From NCBI RefSeq assembly GCF_947507565.1, contig NC_089190.1, forward strand, positions 1,550,001 to 1,614,000: a stretch of 64,000 nt of DNA. Direction: 5' to 3'. The notes under the pieces were generated by a model, which worked only from the letters and a program-made list of their open reading frames with translations, ran no database searches and was not told the origin of the DNA. The DNA comes from Oscarella lobularis (Eukaryota; Porifera; Homoscleromorpha; Homosclerophorida; Oscarellidae). Below, piece by piece: positions 38,401 through 49,051 of this stretch. The position numbers were made by a program, and so were the translations under genes. The number at the start of each line of letters is the position of its first letter. Position 1 is the first letter of the stretch.

Positions 38401-39088
38401 CGGCGGAGCGGAAATCTGGTCGTCGGCCGCCGTAACTGACGACGCTGTCTATGTCGGCACGATGGACGAAGGTTCGTCGGCGTCGATTTTTGCTCTGCGA
38501 CGACGAGACGGTTCCGTGATTTGGTCGCGAGCGATCGGCGCCGGCGTTTGGTCGTCGCCGCGTTTGGTCGAGGACGAGAAACGGTATATTGTCGTTGGCG
38601 CCCAAGACGGGGCTGTCTACGCGTTGGCAGCCGACGACGGCGCGATTCTATGGAGCTACGAGACGGGTCACGACGCCGTCGATTCGTCCGTAGCTATTGA
38701 CGCCAATTCCAGCGTCGGTTTCTTTGGTACTAGTGGCGGGGACGTCGTCGCCGTTCGGTTGGCGACTGGACGAAAAGTTTGGCGCGTTCACGTCGACGAG
38801 GGCGAGATTGTTTCGTCGCCACTTGTTGTTGACGTAGATTATGTATGCGTTGGAACGAGCAGTGGCGACGTCGTGGCTCTGCGTGCAAGCGACGGGGACG
38901 TCTTGTGGCGACGACGCGTCGGCGGTGAAATCGTGTCGTCGCCCAAGGCGGACTTGGGAGTCGTCTTCATCGGTTCTACGAATAACAATGTTTTGGCTCT
39001 GGATTTTATGAACGAAGGCGCTGTTGTCTGGTCTTTCACGTCGAATGGTCCCGTTGTTGCGACACCGTCTATTGCAACGATTGTCTAA
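34718..39088 (+). CDS. Membrane-anchored JmjC oxygenase / aldo-keto reductase / PQQ beta-propeller fusion
   Basis: Four exons encode 1092 residues: 34718-35349, 35420-36132, 36187-36271, 37240-39088. Residues about 44-66 are a signal-anchor. A JmjC/cupin-8 domain follows, with HxD at 274-276 (SSLHHDG) and a distal His near 353 (QYWFHHV). A 54-base intron joins it in phase to an aldo-keto reductase starting about residue 449: the junction reads VLATGYKMPALGFGTAG, the normal AKR N-terminus. The AKR tetrad is present (Asp480 and Tyr485 in LIDSAQAYDE, Lys509 in VTKIHP, His542 in LLIHA). About seven PQQ-like blades (GSDDGFMYAL, VRWKF type) end the protein. It is probably luminal, with the oxygenase, reductase and propeller in the secretory lumen. 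Alternatively a stop at 36161 ends a separate JmjC protein and an ATG at 36171 starts the AKR; I favour the fusion. Confidence 0.8.
35384..35404. repeat. (AT)n tract in intron
   Basis: A run of about ten AT dinucleotides inside the first intron of the JmjC-AKR-PQQ gene. Confidence 0.85.
36272..37239 (+). other. Unusually long intron in the JmjC-AKR-PQQ gene, with an internal TATA-type element
   Basis: At 968 bases this intron is about 20 times longer than its neighbours. It lies between the exon coding VKVGYR and the exon coding LIDSAQ of the reductase. It contains TATAAATA at 36872-36879 on the plus strand followed about 25-70 bases later by a possible short exon and a GT donor (CAGGTAACT near 36931), and CTATAAATGG on the minus strand near 36965. 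No protein domain is recognised. It could hold an alternative promoter, a small RNA gene or a degenerate insertion. Confidence 0.4.
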
Positions 39089-39423
39089 TAGAAATTGATT
39101 GCATTGTCAGTCTTTAGGCAAGTAAGCATGTATCTAGAAGTTAAAAAGAAACCAACACTGATAATGGTATGAATTTCTTGGTGTAACTTTGTGTAGATGC
39201 ATGCCTTGTGAAACAGACGGAGAAGACGTCGAAGTTGCCTGCAATCATTCTCTCCTATCTTGGTCTCGCCTCAAAACTGTGTCGCTTGTTCTCTCGCCTC
39301 AAAACTGTGCAACTTGTTCTGATCTCTTCGGTGTGCATCAACATCCTCGTTTTGATAAAAAATCGTGGGAGGTAGAGCCTTTCCGCCCAAGGAAGCAAGT
39401 ACGCTATATATTGCTATCGTAGC
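39089..39423. other. Intergenic, upstream of the KH gene
   Basis: It includes an imperfect direct repeat of CTCGCCTCAAAACTGTG at about 39265 and 39296. No gene is seen. Confidence 0.45.
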
Positions 39424-42275
39424 ATGACGCAGCAGAAAAACGACTCCGGCTCTGCGTCGCTGCCACTGGTAAAAACTATTTCAAGTCCTGACGCAGTAGA
39501 TATCCTTTGCGAAAGAGGATTCATCAATTTCGATCAATTCGACATTGCCGTTTGCTCTGTGCCTCGCGCGAGGTTCAAGTATTTATTCTCACGAGTAAAA
39601 CCACAGCAAGATGAAGTATCGAGTGCTCTTAGCCTACGTGATACTTTCAAAGAAAGAACGTTTCGGTTGTATATGGACCCGAAGGTCGTCGAAGAGCTTT
39701 CGATTTCAGGGGATGTCGCACTCACAGTGCGGAAACGCATTGTTCAATCCCTCGCTCGCGCGTGGGGTGCGACAGCCTCGGATATAGACCTACACACGCG
39801 AGCCTCTGCTTTTACGCGAGCAGCAACGTCTCGGCGCGACTCAAGATCTTACAGTCTTATTATTCGTCGTAAAGTGTTGATTCGGATAGAACTGAATGGT
39901 CCCATTGATGTCGCTAACAAGCGGGATACGTGGGACAAGATCAAGGTGGCACTCACTAGCACATCAAAAACTTCTACGAAGAGCACTGTTGCTGTGCAGC
40001 AGTTTATTACCGAGTCGAAAACGCTGGTACTACTTGTTCCTGGTGGAATGGCTTTGAGTGTACTCCTTTCCTTTTCTAACATAAAGCATCAGTTGCTGTT
40101 CTTCAGACATTTGGGAGACCTCCTGCCTTCAGAAATTCGATCTTTGTCTTTTTTTCTTGGCTCCTTTCCACCTATTCGCAACGTATTACTTTTAGGAGAA
40201 CGACGTGGGGGCAAGAAGCCGTCTCTTATGGATAGAAATAACGTTCGAGCACCCTATATACGATGTAGACGACGTTCGACATCGGCGGTTTTCGCATTGG
40301 TTGATCATGCTACTGGGACAATCAGCGAAGTTGAGGAAAAAGTAAGAGCAATTAACGGAGACAATATTTCTAGTGTTGTAATGCAGTTTTTTTGAAGATT
40401 GCAGCATTAGAAAACAAGGTAAACATGTAGTAATGAGTAGCACACATATCCACAATAAGTTCCTCTAAGCGAAGATAAGGAATCTCGTCTTTGAGGTGAA
40501 AGAAACTGAATTTAGCGATCGACTACAAGAGTCCATAACGCAAAGTATAAAGAACAGCTGTTTTGAACTGTGCGAAAAAATCGTTTCTCTGCGGCAAAAG
40601 CTCAAAAGTCGATTGATGAGGTAGAAAAATATCGGTAAAGTTTCATCATCGCTCAGTTTTTCTTCTTGCAAGAAGAAGAGAGCATAACGTGGTGGAGAAA
40701 AAGATAGCAGTTCCACCTGACTTCATAGGTTATGTGTTAGGTAGAGGATTCAGCCGACTTCAGAGAATAAAAGAGGAATCGGGAGCTTCCATCGACTTCG
40801 ACGACGAAAATCAAGTATTTTACGTTAAAGGCACGGAACAATCCGTAGCAAAAGCATTTAAAATTTTCTCAAACACAGTTGTAAGGCACCCACTCTTTCT
40901 GAAGCATCTGTACGGCACCTCGTTATATGCTTCCAGGTGAAGAGAAAACGATACTATTTGAGGAATCCAGATCACCGTGACGATGTGCGCCAACGTCGCT
41001 CAGCTATAGTGACCAAAGTTGTAGAAGGAAAGGCTCTGCCCCACTACATCTGGAGACGCGCAAGCGCCAAATTTGGCTGTCGTCTGAGTTACTCTGATGA
41101 AGAATGTCAAAAGGTTATCTAATCTTGTAGACTCTAAAGAGACTCGTCGTTCCTTGTTATTTACAGGTAAGAGTTGGCGGGAGACTGAGAGGTACGGAAG
41201 ATATGCAGCGCGAAGTACAACAGTACCTCGACGATGTGATAACAGAAAAGAAGTACAGTGTTTCTTTGAACGACCTTTGCGTCGACGCTTGGTTTCACTT
41301 GGGAAGGTGTCATTGGATCCATCCAGAAGGACAAGGTTAGCATATTAATCACTAAGCAACTAGAATTTATAGACGTTTTGTGCAGACTCTATTAGCAAAA
41401 CATCGTTTGCTGAGCCACCTATGCCCTGGCGAATAGAATTTCGTCCTGGACTATTATCAATTTGCTCCCGTCTTGAGCGCTTCCTTCAACGTTGCTCGGA
41501 ATGTCATAGTTACGTTCGCCACGATCTTACTATCGTTACGCCATCCTACAATCTACGACGGCTAATCGTCGTCATTCCTCCGGCTAATAGTTCCGCTGAA
41601 GAGACTTATTCTCGCTTTGCTAAGCATTATCCTGTGCTAAAGATGTGCCAAACCGATGGTGATGGTGTGATGAAAGCCGGTCCCGGCTATTTGTGCTACA
41701 GGATGCAGCCCGACTTCAGAGTTGACATTCTCATGCCAGATCTTTCCTGTGACTGTCGATTTTTCATTCGAATAGGTGCCACTATATACTAAGATAAACT
41801 TTCCATATTCAGTCTACTTTTTGTAGCCGAGACCTTATCGTCGCAGGCAGAAGACGACGAAGACAAAGTTCTTATTCAAGAGTATTGCAGCAAGGTGAAG
41901 GTTCTTGGAAACTGCCTGAACTTGCCGGAACTTCCAGAAGGCTACCTTCTTGATTATCATCGAAGAAGCAAGAGGAAAATGTACGTATTTGAAGACCACG
42001 AAGTTTGTGTTAGCCGCGAGGAAGAGCTAGAGAGTGCTCAGACACTTTGGGGATGTCAAGAGTCAAAGGTATAGCATTGAATTCGGCAATCAGTCTGCGC
42101 TTCATCTGTCGGTGTCTTTTCTTAGGCGACGGAAATTCACGTGAAAAACCGACACTCTGAAAAGACGTTCCGATCAAGCACAATTCGCTCTTGGAATACA
42201 GAAGCAATAAAGGACGAAATCAATTGTACTCTTCATTTCGTTCGAGCACTAGTCAGTCACATGGAGCCCATTTAG
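39424..42275 (+). CDS. Orphan protein with a KH RNA-binding domain
   Basis: Nine exons encode 806 residues: 39424-40341, 40398-40418, 40475-40620, 40673-40880, 40937-41113, 41167-41335, 41386-41775, 41827-42068, 42126-42275. All junctions keep frame; exon 2 is a 21-base microexon, and the donor after 41113 (GTTATC) is weak. Residues about 310-360 look helical and possibly coiled coil. Residues about 369-430 form a KH domain (IAVPPDFIGYVLGRGF, IKEESGASIDF); its GXXG loop reads GRGF, so the last Gly is missing. The rest (806 residues in all, with scattered Cys and an acidic segment before the C-terminus) matches no family I recognise. RNA or single-stranded nucleic acid binding is inferred from the KH domain alone. 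Confidence 0.8.
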
Positions 42276-42408
42276 CATAAAAGGAGAGTGCGTAGCTTCG
42301 CTCTGGCGACGCATACAATTTCTTATTTTGTTCTGTTTTCTGTTTTTATCTGCACGTATTGGATTCATAGCATTAGTGACGTCTGAGGTGAAGTGCGCAA
42401 TCTCTATC

Positions 42409-44359
42409 ATGCCGGTCATTGGCTTACTCGTGCAGTTTTCCCTCGTTTTTCTGCTTCCCATCGGCGCCTCCGCCGACCTAACCGGACACCTGCAGCCGCT
42501 CGGCGCTCACCGCGAACCGGACGTTCCGATCGACGAAGCGACGACGCCCGTAGACCCCAAAACGTTCTGGAACGACTACGTTCGCACGGGCACGCCGCTC
42601 ATCTTTCGCTCGGCAGCAACCCACTCGCCGGCATTCACAAAATGGACCGACGACTACATCGCAAGCCGCTACGGCGACGTCGAAATCCGCCTCGAAACGA
42701 AAGCAGAAGTCGACTGGCACACGCCGCGCGGCGACGTCGGCATCGGACGCGACACGCTCAAACATTTCATATCCCGCTATCACTCGGACAACGTGTACGC
42801 GATCACCGAACTTCCCGACTCCATGTACCACGAAGTCGACGTTCTGCCGTGTATGAGCTGCGGCTCCCTGCGCGATTCGCTTCAGGAGATCAACCTTTGG
42901 ATTAGCGGCGGCGGAACGTCGAGCGTTCTCCATCGCGACGCCTATCACGCGATCAATTGCCTTCACAACGGAACGAAGGAGTGGATTATGATTCATCCCG
43001 ACTACATTGACAGCATCTATAAGATGGAGGAGTCGGAGTTCGAAATTGGCGGTCGATCTGTAATCAACGTCGATAAGGTTAACATGAAGCTGTTTCCGAA
43101 AATAGCCAATGTCAGGTACTCCAAGTTTACACTCCATCCTGGCGATTGTCTGTTTCTTCCTGGAGGTGAAAGTCATCTGATATTGACGATACATCTATCT
43201 ATATTTTTTCTCTCTCAAAGGCTATTGGCATCAAGTTCGTTCGTATGGGACTCATAATTTGGCCGTGGCGATTCTGTTCAGACGAATCCAGTCGTTTAGG
43301 GAAGACGTTGGCGGCGGCGATTGCTCGAATCCTAGCTACATTCCGTTGAGCGACTATTACGTTGTATGGAAGTTCAATGGTAGTGGGCTGATGAGTATGG
43401 GAAATATGGACATCGAGGCAATGAGGTACAGTAGCAAAAGAGATTTTATTATTGATCCGGACACGTCTGTTTGTGATAGAGAGTCATTTCTGAGAGGTAA
43501 AGATGACGAAGGCAAAGCCAAATTATCCGATCTCTACGATAGTCTTGTTGAGGTCTGCTGTCGTTCTTTTGAAATCTTGATATCATATTCTACCTTCAGA
43601 TATGGGAATTTATGCCTGAGCCGGGACGAACGAGATCTTTTGAAAGACTTCACGAGGTTGCCTCAGTTATGCCTTCCCCTCCCCCCTCCCTCTCAATATT
43701 TGACGTCTCCAATTTATAGGTTTTCTCCATTCTCGATCCGGATGGCGACGGCTACACGACGGAGGCTATCGTGCGTGCGTTGACCCGCGATCAACTAAAA
43801 GAAATGGCTCTCGTATTGGAACCAGCAGAACCCGTCAACACGTACGATTATGAATACGCCCTGCTTAACGCCGACCAAATCGAGTCAGAAGCTAATGACT
43901 GCACAAGGAAGACCTTAGTTGACTCGTTTCTTTACAGACGTCTTGTTGAAGATTTGGCCGACAAGAGAAAATTGACCAGGGAGAATTTCGTCGAAGCGTA
44001 CACGCGCAAAGTAAGAGAGTCTATGCTGAGTTTCGGTATCTGATGCTGCGTACTCTGTGTAGGATGGCTTATATGGTACGGAGAAGTTTGCTCATCGGGT
44101 ATGTCGTGCTCCTTTTTCTCCTATAGCTACTCCTATGCTTTTGACTTAGTTTTTTGACGAGCTTGACAAGGAGGAGAAAGGCTACGTTGATCACTTGGAG
44201 TTGACGGGCGGGCTTCTCGATCTTGCCTTGTTGCCATACAGGATGCACGAGTTGAGAGAAGCGAAAATGGAGCAGGTATTATCAGAGCGGAGAGATAGGG
44301 AAACGGAGCAATTATTATCAGAGCTCGATGACGTGAAACACCACCACGGTGAGCTGTAA
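42409..44359 (+). CDS. Secreted or ER-luminal JmjC (cupin-8) oxygenase with C-terminal EF-hands
   Basis: Six exons encode 560 residues: 42409-43165, 43221-43552, 43600-43656, 43720-44010, 44063-44098, 44150-44359. A signal peptide (VIGLLVQFSLVFLLPIGASA) is followed by a JmjC/cupin-8 domain with HxD in VLHRDAYHA and a distal His in YWHQVRS. These are the Fe(II) ligands of 2-oxoglutarate oxygenases. The C-terminal part carries a canonical EF-hand loop (DPDGDGYTTEAI) and a second EF-like helix-loop (DELDKEEKGYVDHLEL), then a charged helix ending in HGEL, similar to KDEL-type ER retention signals. I infer a calcium-regulated luminal protein hydroxylase. Its target is unknown. Confidence 0.85.
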
Positions 44360-44506
44360 CTCGAGACTACAAGTCGACATTACGTTTGCCCTTGAGATGT
44401 CTGATTAGATTTTTTTTCTATTTGTTGTATTGACGTGCACGCAAAGCTAAGCTGTACGCAGATTAAAGCGTTCGCTTAAAAAAATGGCGTAGAAAGGGCA
44501 AATCAA

Positions 44507-45709
44507 TTAGCTCTTTGAGAGAAATTTCAATAGCTAATCGAGACGGTCAGAATGTAAATTGCGTGTCGAGAAATGAAGCTCACCGTCATTAAAATTTCTT
44601 CTTGTTTTTCTGGCAAGTGTTCAAAATCTTCGTTTCCGTCCAGAACGATGACAGGAAACCGTTTGAATGCTTGTGGCACACTAACGGTCAGTCAACAGTA
44701 ATCTCTTTTATACGATGTAACTCTTTTCTTACAAGGGATCATTTTCCGTACTCGCAAGCCAGTTTTCGTGCTTCTCGTGCAAACTCTGCAGGTAGCTCAA
44801 TTCAATTGCCCGTTCCTGCAGGCGAGAAGAGGTAAGACCGTGCTAAGGGTGTGCACTTTTCACGCCCACTTCAGGTCTACTTCGCTGGCGCAATCTCGAA
44901 AAGCACACCTAAAACACTGGGACTAGATCATAGCGTATTACGTTTCAATTGGCTCACCTTGGGATCAGTTCTCAGATAAATGATTCCATCAAGTTTTAGG
45001 CCAGGCAACTTTTCAGTGATGAACGTGAGCCAGTCGCAGTAGAGACGCCACTCCATGTCGGATAAGAATCCAGCCTGGTACGAATTCAAACCGAAACAAA
45101 CTCTGGGCACGGAGAGCATATACAATTGTCATTCATTAGTCTAGATAATCTCACCTGTCGCTGTATATTGATCGCTCGAAGAGCAGAGCTGGATTTAATT
45201 GTCCTTCAAGGTGAGATGTAGGAGCTTCGATCTGTGCTCTCACGCGACTAAGGCAAGCGTAATTCTGCATAACCAGAAATTAATTAATTAATTAATTAAT
45301 TAGATATAAGCATTAATTAAATATGTACATAATAGCGAGCTCCTTAGTTCTGACCTGAAACGTATATGCCCATCGAGTAGGATTTTCGTAGAACATTTCC
45401 AGTAAGTTTTCTTTACCAGTTGATGCCGTCTAACTTACAGTAGATACATTCAACCCTATAGTTCGCTACTCGGATTCTAATAACCGAGTCACTTCCTAGC
45501 CATTCAGATAGGGGTTCGGGTACGATGTCTACAGTGAGACAATCGCCTGATCGTTCCTTTAGTAGGCGGAGAAGAGTAGACTTTCCGGAACCTGCGAGCT
45601 CGAATCCCTCACCACGACTCTATTCTATTTCTTTGCGCATACCGATGTTGCCTTCGACGGCAACTCGTCGCACAGCTCTCCAATTTTGCACAGTACTAGT
45701 AGAATCCAT
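44507..45709 (-). CDS. Deoxynucleoside kinase (dCK/dGK/TK2 family), downstream copy
   Basis: Nine exons on the minus strand encode 249 residues: 45643-45709, 45485-45591, 45355-45429, 45155-45264, 44958-45102, 44870-44908, 44733-44815, 44584-44680, 44507-44533. The P-loop is VEGNIGSGKST, with EPL.EW, the ERSIYSDR motif, the MEWRLYCDWL segment, KLDGIIYLRTDP and the LQ.LHEKHENWL lid region. Such enzymes phosphorylate deoxynucleosides to monophosphates in the salvage pathway. Compared with the other copy, exon 3 is 21 bases longer (adds seven residues before the ENLLEMFY helix). No clear mitochondrial presequence is seen; the N-terminus is only about 17 residues before the P-loop strand. Confidence 0.92.
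45279..45302. repeat. (TTAA/TAAT)n microsatellite
   Basis: About six ATTA units in an intron of the downstream deoxynucleoside kinase. Confidence 0.85.
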
Positions 45710-45935
45710 AGACAGGACAGGCACTCTGTCAGGCAGGCAGTGAGGACGTGCGTTAGTTTATCACACCCCCCTGATCTTCATTAACCCTTTTCATTGCATT
45801 GCCATGTCTTATGTGTCTGCGTATGATATAATCAAAATATTAGCTCTATTCGCGCATGCAGCATTGAGTCACATCTAAGACGTATTTAGCGAGAAAAATA
45901 ATCAGCAGTGCTTTGATGTAGAAGGTGAATGTTGA

Positions 45936-47063
45936 TTAGCCCTTTGCAAGGAATTGTATTATCTGCATAATTGAAAATTTTAGACTCTGTTTAGATTAGA
46001 ACGCATAGCGTTACCTCTTTCAACATTTCTTCTTGCTTTTCTGGAAAGTTTTCAAAATCTTCATTTCCGTCCAGAACAAGTACAGGAAACCGTTTGAGAA
46101 TTTGCGGCACTCTAGTAGACAGGCCATACAATAATCCCCCTTAGTATAATTTTTTCTTACGAGGGATCATTTTCAGTGCTATTAAGCCAATTTTCGTGCT
46201 TCTGATGCAAGTTCTGCAGATAGCTCAATTCAACCGTCTTCTCCTGGTCAAAGTGTAGGTAAAGAATCAGTGCTACAGTAGGACTCTCTACACACCTCAG
46301 GCCGACTTCTCTTTTGCAATCTTGAAAAGCATATCTAATTGTAAGATACAGCCAAAGGTAGGTAGGATTACTATCAATAGATCTTACTTTGGGATTAGTT
46401 CTTAAATAGATAATCCCGTCAAGGTTGAGGCCTGCCAGCGTTTCGACAATGAACGTGTGCCAGTCACAGTAGAGATTCCATTCCATTTCGGACAAGAATC
46501 CAGCCTGATAAGAATTCAGGGCAAAGCACAGTCTAACACAAGTAAGTACAATACATGGTTATCTGCAATAGTCATTTTAAACCTGTCACTGTACACAGAT
46601 CTCTCAAAGAACAGAGCTGGATTCATTTGCCCTTCGAGATGAGAAGTGGAAGCCGTTATCTGCGCCCTTATTCGACTGATGCACGCATACGTCTGCGCAA
46701 TCGAAGAGGTAAGCAGTCCGTTAGCTGATGCTTTAGTGTAAATACCTGAAAAGTGTAGGCCCATCTGATGGGATCCTTGTAAAACTTATCCAACAAATTC
46801 TAAGAAAGTAGATCGATCCTACTGCTAGCTGACCCTGTTTTCGTACCGAGCCCTTTCCTATCTGCTGCCACTTAGCTAGGGGTTCTGGTACTATGTCCAA
46901 ACTCAGACGATCAATCGACTTTTGCTTCATCAAGCGAAGCAGCGTCGACTTTCCCGCACCTAAATTTCGTTGACGTAGCCGGAGACGATTTGTAATTCTA
47001 AGTTCGCCGACCGATGTTGCCTTCGATGGCAACCTTTCGCAGAGCCGTCCAACGTGGCGACAT
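45936..47063 (-). CDS. Deoxynucleoside kinase (dCK/dGK/TK2 family), upstream copy
   Basis: Nine exons encode 239 residues: 47012-47063, 46847-46959, 46746-46799, 46583-46692, 46388-46532, 46296-46334, 46161-46243, 46015-46111, 45936-45962. Motifs: EGNIGAGKST P-loop, EPLAKWQQIG, NLLDKFYKDPIRWAYTFQ, ERSVYSDR, MEWNLYCDWH, NLDGIIYLRTNP and LQNLHQKHENWL. All junctions are in phase. Exon lengths match the neighbouring copy except exons 1-3, so the two arose by tandem duplication. The function is deoxynucleoside salvage; substrate preference cannot be read from these motifs. Confidence 0.92.
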
Positions 47064-47080
47064 ATTTTACGAAATCACGT

Positions 47081-47109
47081 GATAGATAGATAGATAGATA
47101 GATAGATAG
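47081..47109. repeat. (GATA)n microsatellite
   Basis: About seven GATA units just upstream of the first exon of the minus-strand kinase. Confidence 0.9.
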
Positions 47110-47314
47110 TCTGCTGGTCGGCATGATGCGATCAAAAATTGTCTGATAAGAGCTTTGACTCTAATTATGACAGAATTATAATTACTCACAGAGATAACCT
47201 AACTGCTAACATCTCTGTAACAAAGCAACTGAACTAAATTTTTTTAGTCCGGTTGTACGGGTAGAGACTGACGTAACAGTGACGTCCGTCGATCTATTGT
47301 ATTCCACAACGACA

Positions 47315-47897
47315 ATGTGAGAACTCGACGCATTGACCGGCTGTATTCGCACTCAGATCTAGGTCTTCAAAGGCACTCCAGCAGACACAGGCAAATGTGG
47401 ATGAGGTGTGACAAACACTGACAGTAGACAAGCTTAGTTAGCTACCTAATGTTTCTAAAAGGCGGTGGATATAATGAAGGGCAATATGATACGGATTATA
47501 GACAGAGGCGAGAACCTCGAAAAGCTCGAGGAAGGCGCTAGTAAGGTCGAGTCGACGAGGAGAATGGAATAAATTTATATAGATATTGTCTTTTGGCATT
47601 GCTACAGAGAGACTTGAGTATGGAGCTGCTGAGCTGAGTAAGACAGCAAGAGCTCTTGAAAGGAAGAAATGGTGGAAAAATTTTAAGGTCGTGCGTGAGA
47701 TCGAGAGTTATCGTTATAGGGAGCAGTTTTTTTTCTGCAGATCTGGATTGTTTTTGGCGTGGTTATGGTAGCAGTTGTGACCATCATTGTTGGTAAGTGG
47801 GTTTTCATCCTGTACAGTTCATCCTCAATATTGACATAATGTTTCATGATTATTAATAAATTAATGACTAGTCAATCAAGAGGATGCACTGTACTGA
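47315..47897 (+). pseudogene. VAMP8-like synaptobrevin paralogue with a one-base frameshift
   Basis: It has the same exon plan as the intact VAMP next door: AT 47315-47316, then 47363-47405, 47462-47541, 47608-47687, 47741-47792, 47872-47897. The start codon is split by the first intron (AT, then G). The R-SNARE motif is recognisable (LQQTQANVDE, AVDIMKGNMIRIIDRGENLE, then EYGAAELS and WWKNFK and a membrane anchor). Exon 3 is 80 bases where the intact gene has 79, and the extra base lies in an A5 run at about 47520-47524. This puts the second half out of frame and leads to a stop. It is either a recent pseudogene or a homopolymer sequencing error; all splice sites remain good. Confidence 0.75.
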
Positions 47898-48121
47898 TGA
47901 GACGTGTCTGTCCTTGTCTTTAATGGCGCATTTAGTTCTTATAATCTTTGCCTAAATTATGAATTCTTGAGAGTCTTGGACAATTTATTATCATTTCGAT
48001 CGTTTACATGTTCTGCTGCAAACCTCCTTTGTTTAACGCACGTTAACGTTGGAATCAACATCGCTCAGAAAGAAACGAAGGAAGCGTCTGCTACTCTCTT
48101 CTCGTCGTCAAAGTCGTCAAA

Positions 48122-49051
48122 ATGTACGTAATCGATCGTTCGTTCGCCGACGCGAGCGATCGAGCCGCTCGCATCGCTCACATCACCCTCTCCCTTCTCT
48201 TGTGATCGCGAGCGTCTTTCCTTAGGTCATCGAAGCGTCTCCAGCAGACCCAAGCCCAGGTGGACGAGGTGAGAGTCGAAGGAGAGAGAGCGAGACGTCA
48301 CAACGCGTCGTTGCCCGCCGCGACGATATCGCCCCCCTCGAAAACGAAGTTATCTCTTTTCCCCGTTTCGAAGCAACGACGTGCGCGCCGCCGTAGCCTC
48401 GTCTTCGCATCCTTTTCGAATGAATGACGTAGCGTATCCGGCGTGCTCTCATACGTGATTACCTAAGCTAGCCTCCCCTGGGGGGGCCCACTTCGTAGTT
48501 CGTGTACTCATACCGTTCCGACGTGCGAGAATGAACGAATTGTTCGAAGAGGGGTCTCTCCCTCCCTTCTTAAATGAAGTTTATTCTCATTCATTCGCTG
48601 CTGTCTTCTCTAGGTCGTCGATATCATGAAGCAGAACATTGACAAGGTTCTCGAGCGAGACGAGAAGCTCAATGAACTCGACGACAGAGCAGGTGAGCGT
48701 AGCAATTATTCATAGAGTAAGAGGACGTTCCTCGTGATTGTGTTTTTGCTTCGTGGGGTCGACGACCAGAGGCTTTGCAGTATGGTGCCGCTCAGTTTGA
48801 AAGCAGCGCTGTCAAGTTGAAGCGAAAGATGTGGTGGAAGAACGTCAAGGTCAAAAGAGAGAAGAAGAAAAAAGCGTTGGCATAATTTTTATTCTTCTCT
48901 TTCTCTCTCCGTTTCAGATGTGGATTATTTTGATTGTTGTGGTGTTGGCGATTATTGGCATTATTGTTGGTAAGTGATATAGTCTGTCTTGCTGCGTTTT
49001 TGAGGTGTTTATCTTTCTCCCAAACTAGCAATTGTCGTATCGAAAACATAA
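48122..49051 (+). CDS. VAMP: Synaptobrevin / VAMP (R-SNARE)
   Basis: Exons AT 48122-48123 (end of a 5'UTR exon), 48226-48268, 48614-48692, 48770-48849, 48918-48969, 49029-49051. The ATG is split by the first intron. The protein is about 92 residues: [15 protein letters not shown], then [26 protein letters not shown] (with the zero-layer Arg of R-SNAREs), [23 protein letters not shown], and a C-terminal membrane anchor [17 protein letters not shown]. It is closest in pattern to VAMP1/2/3. It would pair with syntaxin and SNAP-25-type SNAREs to fuse secretory vesicles. The very short N-terminus lacks the proline-rich extension of vertebrate VAMP2. Confidence 0.92.
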
